From assembly GCF_030272615.1 (NCBI RefSeq), contig NC_081412.1:546228202-546292201 (forward strand): a DNA stretch of 64,000 nucleotides, written 5' to 3'. The stretch is from Cryptomeria japonica (Eukaryota; Streptophyta; Pinopsida; Cupressales; Cupressaceae). Shown piece after piece: positions 12,438 to 22,985 of the stretch (the first letter of the stretch is position 1; each line of letters opens with the position of its first letter). Under the pieces are notes generated by a model, which was not told the DNA's origin, ran no database searches, and saw nothing but the letters and a program-made list of their open reading frames with translations. The translations under genes and the position numbers were made by a program.

Positions 12438-14187
12438 AATGTGTTCAATTACCTTCACCCGTTTTGGCGTCTTCGAGGAATTCTTTTTCTTAGGATGAGC
12501 CCTAGATGCGGAGGGGGTACCCTAAAAACACAAAATTAACATGAGATATTAGTACACATAATAAATTAAACATAATTTTAAAAATCTAAAATGAAATGAC
12601 TTGCATATTCCATCAAAACAATACATAAAAAGAGTTGTACAAAATATGATACCGTATAGCCTTGTAGGCCAAAATCGATTGCTAAGAGCGTGATGTCATC
12701 AATCTGGGACATTTCATCCCCTGTCAACACCTACAAACCAAAAATTGGACCAAGTATTAAAGATAGTTAGTACATCTTGTATTTTTTTGAATTCAAAGTG
12801 TACTATTCTATTTTAACATGTTACAAAATTTATACCTCAGGCATCAAAGTTGCAGCTATGGTAACTGATAGAGGTGTATGGGATACCGCTGCTGCATCTT
12901 GAAATGCATATTATTTGTCTCAATTTAAATCGATGTATAAATGAAAAATCATTTATGTAATTACAAATTTAAAGTGATTGATAAATAAAATGTTATGAAT
13001 TCAAATCAACACACCTGTGTCTGTGGCTCATGGGCAAACACCATGTCCATCAACTCATCTGTCAGCGCGATGTCCTCAACCGTGTGAGTTTGACATCTAC
13101 AACCGCAAATCATGCACAGATGATATGAGTATCCATCTGCACCGGCTGCATCATCTATCCCCAAGCATATCCCCGAGCAACTGACACACATATGCTCGAT
13201 GGGCTCTCTGTCGCCCTCTAACGACTCATCATCCAATACAATAAGGTGTGCTAATGATGTCCCATGCTGGATGATGGCACCAGTCAATGTTGTGGCCGCC
13301 TGAAGAGTCTGTAGCTCCATCGACTCTTTCAGCTCTAATGGAACATCCTGATGCACCTTAGGTTTGGGGGTTAGGGGGCAGCGACTCTCCATGACTAATC
13401 ACCTACGGGCTCCAGGTCTATCTTGGGCAGAGCCACCACCTCTACCATGAAACTCTCTCATGTCAAAATAGTTTGGCCGCACATTGAGCACAAACTCACA
13501 ATATATTTTTCTAAAAAAATATAATGGCACCTCATAGTTATTACAAGGTGGATCATTAAAGACCATCCACCACCTCTGCCAAAAAAGATTCTTCATCTGC
13601 ACATTGGTACACCAATGTATGGGAAACCTCTTTGCATTAAGAGGTAATGACTGACCAGTTTTGGGATCAACAAAAAGGGCACATATTTGTTATTTAGAAA
13701 TATTTTTGTTTTTTACTCCATCGTATGATAGCCCATTGGCATAGAATTGACGACACCTATCCTTAAAGCTTCCCCATTTGGTAATTTCTGTGGAAACAGC
13801 TATGGCACCACTAGCTAATGTTTCTAGGCTAGTAGCGAGGGATTGATGATGGTCAAGTTCAGAAGTTTTCAATTTTACAATCAGTCTATTGATTTTAGAC
13901 GTATTTTGTCCTAACTGATTAATTAATTCTTTCTGTGTTTCGGCTGTGCAGTCAAAAGGAGGAATTGGGGGTTGTTCTTGTGTGTTTTCAAGAGGTGCAC
14001 TTGGTTGTTCTTGTGGGTTTTCAGGAGTTGCATTTGATTGTTCTTGTTATGGATTAGAAGAATTTGGTTTTTGAAACAAAAAATGAAAAAACCTAATCAA
14101 AATTAATGAAATTAAATTCAAAATATAAAACAAATTGCATAAATCGGAAAGAAAGACAAAAATAAACAAAAACTAACCTTGATTCAT
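12195..14187 (-). pseudogene. Accessory second gene of the transposon, decayed
   Basis: A multi-exon gene on the minus strand converging on the transposase. A possible start, ATG at 14187, lies in a tiny exon followed by donor GTTAGT. The main coding stretch (about 14050-13015) encodes a Pro/Gln-rich N-terminus, a helical region (LINQLGQNTSKINRLIVKL), and the WQRWWMVFNDPPCNNYEVPL and YCEFVLNVRPNYFDMREF blocks. It ends in a Cys/His motif (CVSCSGICLG, then HLCMICGCRCQTH) that looks metal-binding. After GT-AG introns, small exons give VLTGDEMSQIDDITLLAIDF, and a last exon has a basic HPKKKNSSKTPKR patch and the KEKLQDWLELIL segment. In-frame stops at about 13690 and 13403, plus one near 14047, mark decay. 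No known family is recognised; an accessory DNA-binding or nuclear-import role is a guess from position and basic/Cys-rich content. Confidence 0.55.
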
Positions 14188-14329
14188 AGCCTGGAGGACA
14201 AATTTAGCACCCTGTTCGCGGTTTAGGTGAGAAAATGGGGAAAAAACGAAGTTAAAAACGCGATTTATGGGTAAATGAGACACAATTGTTTTTTATAAAC
14301 TTTTTTTACCAGGCACTGTGTACACGGTT

Positions 14330-14544
14330 TTATTTGAATTATCAGCGCGTACGCGCTCATTTTCTTATAAGCAGGGTGTATGCACTCATTTTCCTAGGCG
14401 TAGCGCGTACGCGCTCATTTTCCTAAAAGCAGCATGTACACGCTACCTTTTTTAGGCTTGGGAAGAACAAACCTAAGCGCGTACGCGGGAATTTGAAATT
14501 TTAAAACCACGTACGCGTTGCCTATTTTTCCAAGTTTTTTTTGG
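14330..14544 (+). repeat. Right subterminal CGTACG palindrome cluster
   Basis: Copies of GCGCGTACGCGCTCATTTTC and variants (CAGCGCGTACGCGCTC, TAAGCGCGTACGCGG, CCACGTACGCGTTG) are spaced roughly 40-70 bp apart just inside the right TIR. They mirror the cluster near the left TIR and are the most CpG-rich part of the element. Confidence 0.75.
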
Positions 14545-14586
14545 GTGGTGTCCACTTTTCTGACCACCATGTTTGTGCACACGCCC
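14545..14586 (-). repeat. Right terminal inverted repeat
   Basis: Reverse complement of the left end (3674-3721). The outer GGGCGTGTGCACAAACATGG is followed by TGGTCAGAAAAGTGGACACC. It is flanked outside by CTCA (14587-14590), matching 3670-3673. Confidence 0.85.
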
Positions 14587-14639
14587 CTCAATGAAGTTAT
14601 TTTCCTTCGCAAGAACTACTTTTTGTACACTATTTATTT

Positions 14640-16790
14640 TTTTTTAAAATATTTGTTTGGGTAATGTCCAAGGTAAATGTGGCTTTGCACATTGTGAAAT
14701 GGCTAAGAAACCAACAATAATAATTTATCGTTAGTATTTGAAAGTGTTTCGCTAATGAAGGAAAGCATCATTTTGTTGGCTACATAGACACCGCCTGGGA
14801 ATTGCACCCACTAATAAAAAAAGTCAAGTACTAACATGATGTAGGCTACCCAATAAATTGCTTGAGATTCTTGTACAATGTTTGTGAATTTCAACAAATA
14901 ATCAAGGTCACTCTTGTGATGGCATAAAAGAGATTGTGTGGTTCTATCAGTTGGTCCAATCTCTCTCTAAACACTTAGATCTCACATCAATTGCATCATG
15001 TCAAAATGAATAAGATTCACTCATGGGGAACCCAATCACAAAATGAGTTAGTGGTTTTAACATGTAGCTTGGCCAATAGATGGCTAAAATTTCTTGTATG
15101 TTGTGTATTTGTGAATTTCAACAAATAATTCAAGTCTAGAGTTTAATAACAAAAAGTAACTATTTGATTCTAATACTTAGTACAACCTCTCTTTTTCTAC
15201 TTGAATCACAAAATTAATTTGTTACTAATATGTAGCTTAGCCTATGTGTGGCTTAAATTTCATGCAAAGATGTGTTTGTGAGATTTCATAAATAGTCAAA
15301 GTCACTCATTCAATGACATAAAAGAGAGACTGTGTGGTTCTAACACCTTGCATAAGCTATCTTTCTCTATTTGATCTCACCTTTAATATTCACACTTAAT
15401 TAACAAAGTAAATGAAATATGTTAAAATTACTTAGATTAACTCAAAGATAACCCACCAATGAAAGAATAAGTTATATTAAAATGTAACCTACCCAATGCA
15501 TGGAGATTCCTGAAAGGGATGTCTAATTTTCAATTGAATAATCAAGTTCTCTCTTTCAATAATATAAAAGAGATCATGTGGTTCTAATACCTAGCACCAC
15601 CTCTTTTTTTATTTGACACCACCTTTGATCTACACATTTAACACATCAAATACATCATGTTAAAATGACTAAGACTCGCCTACGGATGACCCATCAATTA
15701 CAAAATGAGTATGCTTGTGTTATTGTTCATGTAGCTTAGCCGATGCATGACTTAAGTTTCTTGTAGGGGGGGTGTGTGAGTTTCAATAGATAATTGAGCC
15801 CCCTCTTTAAATGACATAAAAATGATTGTGTAGATCTAGCACTTAGCACAACCTCTCTTTCTCTGCATGACTCCACCATTGTTCTATAAAAAAATCACAT
15901 ATTGAATGCATCATGTTTAAATGACCGAGATTCCCACAAAGATGGCCTAAGAATCACAAAGTGAGTAAGTGGTATTAACATCTAACCTATAGCCAACACA
16001 TGACTTAAGATTCTTGTAGGGTGTATGTATGTGAGTTTCAACAAATAATCGAGATCTCCCTTTCAATGACATAAAAGATACTATGTGGGTCTCACACTTA
16101 GCACAACCTCTCTTTCTCCAATTGACCCCACAATTGACCCCACAGTGGATCTACACACTTATTTCACACATCAAATGCATCGTGTTAAAATGACTAAGAT
16201 TTACTTAAGGATGACCCAACAATTAGTAAATGAGCGAATAATTTTAACACATAGCCTAGCCAATACATGGTTTGAGATTCTTGTAGTGAACATGTTTATT
16301 AATTTAATTCACAAGACTATAGATTCACTTACAGCTTACTGAACAAAATAAAAAGATGAACACATAATATTAAGGAGTAGCCTAACTGATAGGTAGCTTA
16401 AGATTTTTGTAAGTTCTGTGTTTATGAATTTCCACAAATAATCCAAATCGCCCTTTCGATCACATAAATGTGACTGTGGTTTTGAGACTCCGCACCACCT
16501 CTCTTTCTCTACTTGACCCCATCATTGATCTACACATTTAATATTAAAATGACATTTTAACAAAGATTTCACTCTAAGAATACCCACCCATCACAAAATG
16601 AAAGATTCTTCTAGGGTGTGTGCATGAATTTCAAACAAATAATCAAATTACTTATTTCAATTACATAAAAGAAACTGTGTGGGTCTGAAACTTAGCACCA
16701 CCTCTTTTCCTCTGCTTAATCCCACCTGTAATCTGCACAGTGAATACACACCTCAAATGCATCATGTCAAAATGATAGGTTTGTCTCTAT
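14640..16790. repeat. Decayed tandem satellite, roughly 250-bp units
   Basis: The phrase GAATTTCAACAAATAATC, then TCAATGACATAAAAGA, then TGTGTGGTTCTAACAC, then ACCACCTCTCTTTCTCT, recurs at about 14885, 15110, 15285, 15525, 15777, 16034, 16427 and 16624. Spacing varies from about 175 to 390 bp and copies differ strongly. It is an old satellite-like array or a decayed multi-repeat element, with no coding capacity. Confidence 0.7.
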
Positions 16791-16792
16791 TG

Positions 16793-16922
16793 TGGGCTGC
16801 TTCCATGCTGCTGTAGATATTCTGTATGCTGCCTTTCCCAGTGCTGCCCTGTTTTGTGGGCTGCTTCCATGCTGCTGTAGATATTCTGTATGTTGCCTTG
16901 CCCAGTGCTGCCCTATTTTTTG
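16793..16922. repeat. 64-bp direct duplication
   Basis: TGGGCTGCTTCCATGCTGCT... occurs at 16793 and again at 16857 with only a few differences. The GC content is higher than in its surroundings. A short reading frame across it is a product of the duplication. Confidence 0.85.
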
Positions 16923-17159
16923 GTTGGCTGTTACTATTATGGCTTGGCCATTTGCCTGTTACAACTGTTTGATAAAACTCCTTTTAAATTTTGCTTAATC
17001 CAATATAAAATATTCCATTGAATCACACCTAAACACTACCCAATCAATCATACAATTCAGCACAGTATACGTTTCACTCTTTCAAAACATGATATTTAAG
17101 GCCATCAAATTAACCATCTAATTAAATATAAACCAGATCCAGATCATCTTTCACAGACT

Positions 17160-17640
17160 ACATAAGTTTAAACCATCAATCATAGTGATTAGATTGTTAC
17201 AGACCCAATTGTTATCCAACCGTAAATGACAGTGATTAGATTGTTAACAGACCCAATTGTTATCCAACCATCAATCACAGTGATTAGATTGTTAAAAGAC
17301 TCAATTCTTCATATGAAGGATTGTGGTTCACAATCCATAATGAAGAGATTGAAGAGAATGAAGTTAAAAGACCCAATTCTTCATGTGAAGGATTGTCGTT
17401 CACAATCCATAATGAAGAGATTGAAGAGAATGAAGTTTCTGTATCATATTCCTTCATCCATGGTAAGAGCAAAAAGAATTAAATAAGGTCTTAATTGAGA
17501 CCCAATTCTTATCCAATCATCAATCACAGAGATTAGGTTGTTAACAGACCCAATTGTTGTCGAACAATGGTTATCACAGAGATTAGATTGCAAACAGACC
17601 CAATTGTTATAAAAGTATAATTTAACATATAACTTATGCA
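17160..17640. repeat. Compound minisatellite (about 48-bp and 72-bp units)
   Basis: Units of the type GTGATTAGATTGTTAACAGA + CCCAATTGTTATCCAACCATCAATCACA recur from about 17180 to 17610. Embedded among them is a unit of about 72 bp (CCAATTCTTCATGTGAAGGA + TTGTGGTTCACAATCCATAATGAAGAGATTGAAGAGAATGAAG) present twice (17310-17450). It lies just downstream of the small minus-strand gene. Confidence 0.75.
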
Positions 17641-17806
17641 TAAGAGTTTAAATTGACTGGGTACAAAACAAACCACAGAGAAGCACCAGGAAGATCTCAG
17701 AAATAATTGAGTCTTACGGCACAGCATCTGCCTTTCCTTTGCTAAGCTCTACAAAACAATAACCCCATGGATACAGACAGAGGGTTTCGATCTATGGCCG
17801 AGCTAA

Positions 17807-18151
17807 TTAAAGCATTAGTTTCACAGCAAACAGGGGCGTATGCATATCACCAAACAGGCCTGGCGCTGCAGGAAGTTGCCAACCCTCAGCCCCCAAATTA
17901 GCGAACATACAAGCTCTATGACCTGTTACTGCTCCTGATCTTCCATTTTCATTTTCTTGTGCTACTGCACAGTGGGGCTTCTCTATTTCTGCACCAGATT
18001 CACAGAACAGCGGTGATAACAGGGGAATTGGAGTGCTTTTCATGAACAAATCTGGAGGAGGCGCCTGAACCTTCAATGGTGGAGGAGCGCGCTTCTGCAA
18101 CCGATTCCTCTTTTCAACAACTTCCATGGGCATTAAAACACTGGATTGCAT
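17807..18151 (-). CDS. Small hypothetical plant protein, candidate host gene
   Basis: A 114-residue frame on the minus strand with non-repetitive, gene-like composition in a region otherwise made of repeats. It begins MQSSVLMPMEVVEKRNRLQK, followed by a Pro-rich APPPLKVQAPPPD segment and a STPIPLLSPLF motif. No signal peptide or membrane segment is seen. A second in-frame Met (MEVVEKRNR, nine residues in) could also be the start. A TATA-like ATAAATAC lies about 95 bp upstream of the ATG, and the intervening leader is AG-rich (GAGAGAAGAAAGAGG). The PPPLKV and PIPLLSPL motifs recall small plant proteins of unknown function, but I cannot name a family. It could be a gene fragment. Confidence 0.5.
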   Translation of the reverse strand: MQSSVLMPMEVVEKRNRLQKRAPPPLKVQAPPPDLFMKSTPIPLLSPLFCESGAEIEKPHCAVAQENENGRSGAVTGHRACMFANLGAEGWQLPAAPGLFGDMHTPLFAVKLML

Positions 18152-18243
18152 TTCCTGCTCTTGATTTAAGCCCTCTTTCTTCTCTCAGATTCTCTTGAAT
18201 AATTGGGTATTTGAAGAATTGGGTTTTACATTTCTACTCTCCT

Positions 18244-18253
18244 GTGTATTTAT
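18244..18253 (-). promoter_or_regulatory. TATA-like element of the small minus-strand gene
   Basis: On the minus strand this reads CATAAATACA, about 95 bp ahead of the ATG at 18151, a usual distance for a plant TATA box plus a short leader. The prediction rests only on position and sequence. Confidence 0.35.
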
Positions 18254-18259
18254 GGTGAA

Positions 18260-19160
18260 ATTCTATCCGTGTTGTACAGGTGTGTGTACAGCAATCATTC
18301 AAAGAAATTAAATTATTATATTGTAAACATAAATTTAACTGATCACCTGTGACTCCACGCCGTCTAGAACACGCGCCTGCCTGATGGCCAAGCCTTGGTG
18401 GTCCACCGTTTTGGAAAGCGTGTCCATTTTTGTGTGGATTCGTACAAAGTCTCTAGTCCATATAACGTATCTATGTACTAATAGGATGGAACGTGCATAG
18501 TCTAGGAAATGACATCTAATATACGGCAGAGAGCCACTGAAGTCCAATCTAGAAGCGCCAAATGAGGGCCACAAAACTATTTCAAGTTTCCTAGGGGAGA
18601 CAACTTCAATCAATATTAAATGAGAAGATAGTGAGTCATTCAAAGATATTGGAGAGAAGGACCGTTAGTCGGGTTAATTTCGTTAACATGTAGTCGTTAT
18701 ATAAAAAATATATCCAGTTTGTCTTATATAGAGGAAGTGGTCCATTTATCGTCCATGTTCCACTGATCGTTTTCACTCCTTGCTTGCCCAACACACCAAA
18801 TACTAACTTTAATGAAACCAAACAATGGTTAATTAAAAATTCATTAATAAATTTCACATGTACCAATAGCTGTCTACTTGTACCCGTGTTAAAATTTGTG
18901 TACTTTAATTGGAGGAGTTGTGAAAGCGTACTACTATTGAGGTATTTGTGCATAAATATTGGCAATTTATGAAGTAGTTGTAGTGTACAGTTTTTGTGGC
19001 ATTCTTATGTAGGTATTGAGTGACACTTCTAAATGACCGTTGTTTACTCTTGTTTGCATAACAAATCCCACAACATTCATCTTTAATGCCTAGAAGCTAG
19101 AAAACTATATTGTTTAGGATCTTGGGTGCGCCAAGTTAGCTATAATGGTTGTTGGTGCTC
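18260..19160. other. Upstream flank of the small gene, no further gene supported
   Basis: Mixed-composition DNA. A minus-strand frame at 18335-18643 has no recognisable domain. The phrase CCACCGTTTTGGAAAGCGTG (about 18400) reappears as CCACCATTTGGAAAGCGTG (about 19682), which suggests shared repeat material. Nothing else is supported. Confidence 0.4.
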
Positions 19161-19169
19161 TTCCCCTAT

Positions 19170-20206
19170 TAAAGATATTTCTATAACCCAAAGATTATAG
19201 CAACTTTGTTTTATGGTTAGAGTTGTCTTTTAAGAGTAGTTGTTGGTTTTAGGTCATTAGGCCATTGAAGGAGGCATGTTGAGTATAGTGTGTCAATTAA
19301 TGTGATTTATGTATGTGGGGTCTATTTTCACAATATATGGTTGGTGAAAAAAATAAAATTTACAAAGGGTTTGTCTTATTGCTAGAACCACCTCCTAAGG
19401 CTAGTTCTAGGTTGTCAAGCTACTAATTCTTCCAACTAAAAAAAATATTAAATCCAAAGGATCCTTCTTAGTATCTTTTCAAGATGTATCTCATAAATAG
19501 CCAATGTGCAAATATAATGTGTCAACTAATGTGCCAACAATAGTTATGTCGGCAAGGCCCATGTTCAAAATGTCATTCTTAGTATATTTTCAAGTTACAA
19601 ACATGCAAGTATGATGTGCCAGCTAATGTGACAATTGTGTGTGTAAGGCCCACCTACAAAATAAATAGTTAGCATGTTGGTCCACCATTTGGAAAGCGTG
19701 TATAACATAAAGGTTATAGGGGATTTGTCTTATAGTTAGAATCATCTTTTAAGACTAGTTGTTGATATAGGTCATTGGGCCATCAAAGGAGGCATTTGAG
19801 TATAGTGTGTCAATTAACATGATTGTTATATATGTGAGATCGATTTTCAAAATATATAGTTGGTGATTGAGTTAAATTTATAGGGACTTTGCTCTATTGT
19901 TAGAAACACATCTTAAATTATAGTTCAAGGTTGTTGAGCTACCAATTCCTCTAGTTAAAAAAATAGTAAATTAAAAGGATCATTTGTAGCATCTTTTCAA
20001 GATGTCTCTCATAAGTAGCCAACATGTAAGTGTAATTGTCAACTAATGTGAGAATAACAGTTATGGAAGTAAGGCTCACCTTGAAAATATCCTTCTTAGT
20101 ATCTTTTCAAGTTGTCAACATGTAAGTATAATTTACCAATTAATGTGACAATTATGCATGTACAAGCCACCTTCTAAATAAATAGTTAGCATGTTGGTTT
20201 AAATTT
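19170..20206. repeat. Direct tandem repeat, about 517-bp period, two copies
   Basis: Copy one (about 19170-19690) and copy two (about 19691-20206) share GGTCATTAGGCCATTGAAGG-like, AGTATAGTGTGTCAATTAA, GGATCCTTCTTAGTATCTTT-like and AATAAATAGTTAGCATGTTGG landmarks. The last is at 19665 and 20182. Copies are perhaps 75-80% alike. Retroelement A inserted at the end of copy two. Confidence 0.75.
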
Positions 20207-20211
20207 AATGT

Positions 20212-21204
20212 TGTAGACACCCAAAATTGTCATTTTATTTATTTAATTATCTAAGCCTAATTCTTCTATTAATTAAATAAATCTTTATTTATTTAATTAA
20301 TTCATTTATCCTCTTCTAGCCTTATTTCTCATTTAAATAAATACATTTATTTATTGAAATTATCCTTTTCCTAAATTAAATAAATATCTTATTTATTTAA
20401 TTATCCCACTTCTTCTATTAATTAAATAAATATTTATTTATTTAATTATCCCACTTCTTCTATTAATTAAATAAATATTTTATTTATTTAATTATCTAAG
20501 CCTAATTCTTCTATTAATTAAATAAATCTTTATTTATTTAATTAATTCATTTATCCTCTTCTAGCCTTATTTCTCATTTAAATAAATACATTTATTTATT
20601 TAAATTATCCTTTTCCTAAATTAAATAAATATCTTATTTATTTAATTATCCCACTTCTTCTATTAATTAAATAAATCTTTATTTATTTAATTAATTCATT
20701 AACATTTTCTACCCATGACACATGTCATTCATCTCTTAATTCATACACTACCTACCCCTTTCATTATTTTATTATTTCTTGTACCTACCCTCTAATCATA
20801 GCCGACCTCCTTTTACACCTCTCAATCTTATCCCTCCATTTCATATTGTGTCTTCTATATAAGGAGATGCTTCCTTCATTATCAAACCCTAATGAATCAT
20901 CTTAATGACTTGACTACACTACGATCCTACTTCCAACCACATTCCGTTCTTTGTTGAGCTCTTGTGCATATAAAATCTGAGAGCAAATATATCAAGCAAG
21001 ATCAATGGAGATAGGAAGAATGGAGATCCAAACCCTATTGGACATGTGATGGTATAATCTTTGTGATTTCATTTGATTTGCATTGTCTTAGGTAATCTTC
21101 ATATGTTATGGTGGATCTTTGTTGTTGTTAGGCTAGGGTTTTGTGGTTGAATCTATTTAGCTTTTCAATATTGTTATTATTGTTATCCATTTTCACCATA
21201 TACA
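20212..21204 (+). repeat. 5' LTR of retroelement A (993 bp)
   Basis: Begins TGTAGACACCC and ends ATATACA. It includes an expanded block of TTATTTATTTAATTA/AATTAAATAAAT repeats (20230-20690), a TATA box TATATAA at 20856-20862, and AT-poor 3' sequence nearly identical to the 3' LTR. It is about 240 bp longer than the 3' LTR because of extra copies of the repeat block. Confidence 0.92.
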
Positions 21205-21226
21205 TTTTGGCACGCCCGGTGGGACT
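21205..21226 (+). promoter_or_regulatory. Primer-binding site region of retroelement A
   Basis: Immediately after the 5' LTR comes TTTTGGCACGCCCGGTGGGA, in the position and style of the primer-binding sites of Tat/Athila elements. It differs from that of elements B and C. The primer tRNA is not identified. Confidence 0.65.
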
Positions 21227-21344
21227 CTTGTCCCTTTTTGCATTTAACCTTTTGTTGCAGATTTTGTGTTTGAAGTTGCAGATCTGGCATTTCCGACAAC
21301 ATTTTCGACATTTTCACGTCTGCATACTTTCGGATCGCGCTTTT

Positions 21345-21590
21345 GATCTTCTGGAGCGTCTGCGACATCTTGAACCGCGTCCGTGTTTTCGACAAAATTT
21401 ATTTTGCAGGTTTCCTAAAGGCGTGTCTGTGTTACGGAAACGCGTCTGCGTCATTTTTATCCGCGTCTATGTCTGGAAAGCGCGTCTATGGTTTTTATCT
21501 GCGTCTATGTCTCACAGAACCGCGTCTGTGTCGCATAGTCGCGTCTGTGTAGAGGGTAACCGCGTCTGTGTAGCCCTTGTTTGGAAATTT
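21345..21590 (+). repeat. GCGTCTGTGT repeat array 1 (leader of A)
   Basis: About ten irregular copies of CGCGTCTGTGT/CGCGTCTATGT, spaced roughly 15-35 bp apart, in the untranslated leader. Related arrays lie at 22795-22985 and, in opposite orientation, at 42845-43110. Confidence 0.8.
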
Positions 21591-22794
21591 TGCATTTTTC
21601 ATTGATTTAGTTTTCGGATTTTGGATTTAGGGTTTCAGATCTGGTTTATTTTTGGACTAACATTTGCAGATCTAGCTAACAAAATTGGTCCAGCTTGTCT
21701 TGGAAGCAAAATCGTTTGGTTGAAGGCCCCTATTTTCACAAAGTCTTTTGGGTTTTAAAATTTACCTAACTTGTGTGCTTGCAGGAAGGGGTGATTATTT
21801 CAAACAAATCCAAACTACTAACAACTCTTTGTTGCAGATCCTTGGCGAGGGTTTTGGATTTTTATCGTGTGCTTTGTTTTCATAGACTAGCAAACACTTC
21901 CATTGGTGCACTAAAATTGAATCATTGTCTTTTGTGTCTTGAGCAATAGGCTCTTTTTGTTTAATCTTTAGAGGGCCTGTCTTCCCGTGTGGTCATTAGG
22001 ACTACTAGTGAGAAGAGAATGACCCAAGTGGTAGCGAGGAAAACCCACCTCATCTGAACCACTATAATCAAATGTATTCATGGTGAAAACTATGGATAAC
22101 GTGTGCTGATTAGTTCATACCGACACTATGTCTCCCCATAAACCCGTTTGATCAAATTTATTTGATCATTTGTAGGGCGTAACCCCTACCGGCTGGGAGC
22201 CTTCTGTATTTACGGAGCTGAAAGTGTCGCATGTATAGCCACATGAGTGGATGCCCTTACTAGCACCTTTTTGTTTTAGAGGCCCAAATCCTTCTAGTTG
22301 TTGGGGCAGGAGGTCGGACCTCTGGTAGCGGCCCACACACATACGGTTCTTAGTAGAGATACAAAGTTCGCCATGGGGAGTTTTCATGGGGACTGATGCT
22401 TGGCTGACCCGAGAAGTGAGTGCCGAGGGTGGAGCAAGTGAGGTCAAGCATCTAAGTATCCGCTCTGAGTAGCGTAGCCTCGGGGGTAAAACCCCATATG
22501 GGATCAACAACTATTGTCTTGGCCAGCCATAAGAATTGTGCTTGACTTATTTTAAACATTCAAAACATTCAAGACCAAACAACAAAACATTGTGTCTTTT
22601 GTGTCTTCAAGTGTATGCAAAACAATTTTACATCAAACAATACACTTTCTTGGAGTCATTTTGGAGTCTAGACATTTTCAAACATTGAGTCCTCATCAAC
22701 ACTGTGTCCTCTTGTCACGAAAAACAGTCAAACAGTCAGATTTGGTCACAATAAAACAACTTCACAGATTGGAAAAATTGCACAAAATTTGTAG

Positions 22795-22985
22795 AAACGC
22801 GTCTGTGTCGAGCATAATAGCATCTGTGTTGTCTAGTCACGTCTGTGTAGGACAGAATCGCGTCTGTGCTCCAACAGCAAACATTACATTTGACAGAAAA
22901 TCGCAGAGGCGCGTCTATGTTAAACATAGTAGCGTCTGTGTCGGGAAGCAGCATCTGTGAAGTATACAGGCGCATCTGTGTCCAG
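22795..22985 (+). repeat. GCGTCTGTGT repeat array 2 (leader of A)
   Basis: About nine copies of GCGTCTGTGT/GCATCTGTGT at roughly 20-25 bp spacing, in the same orientation as array 1. The surrounding leader (21205-23473) holds no supported gene. Confidence 0.8.

Larger units (their letters stand above)
3674..14586 (+). mobile_element. 10.9-kb two-gene TIR DNA transposon, 4-bp TSD
   Basis: The ends are inverted copies. The left end reads GGGTAAGTGCACAAAGATGG and the right end, reverse-complemented, reads GGGCGTGTGCACAAACATGG; both continue TGGTCA and then AGTGGACAC. The 4 bases outside each end are identical (CTCA at 3670-3673 and 14587-14590), a target-site duplication. Inside, in order, are: a left arm; CGTACG palindromes (about 4515-4665); AT and CT microsatellites; a 749-bp duplicated leader segment; a transposase gene on +; a 358-bp tandem array; an accessory gene on -; and CGTACG palindromes again (about 14330-14544). 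The genes carry stops and frameshifts, so this copy is no longer active. The superfamily is not certain: a DDE transposase with 4-bp TSDs recalls the Sola group, but I cannot assign it without a search. Confidence 0.85.

Noticed and set aside
18335-18643. Minus-strand frame of 102 residues
   Set aside because: No recognisable domain; it lies in the likely promoter flank of the small gene and contains no clear exon signals beyond chance.
21141-21605. Plus-strand frame at the LTR/leader boundary of A
   Set aside because: It crosses the LTR end and primer-binding site and reads through a repeat array.
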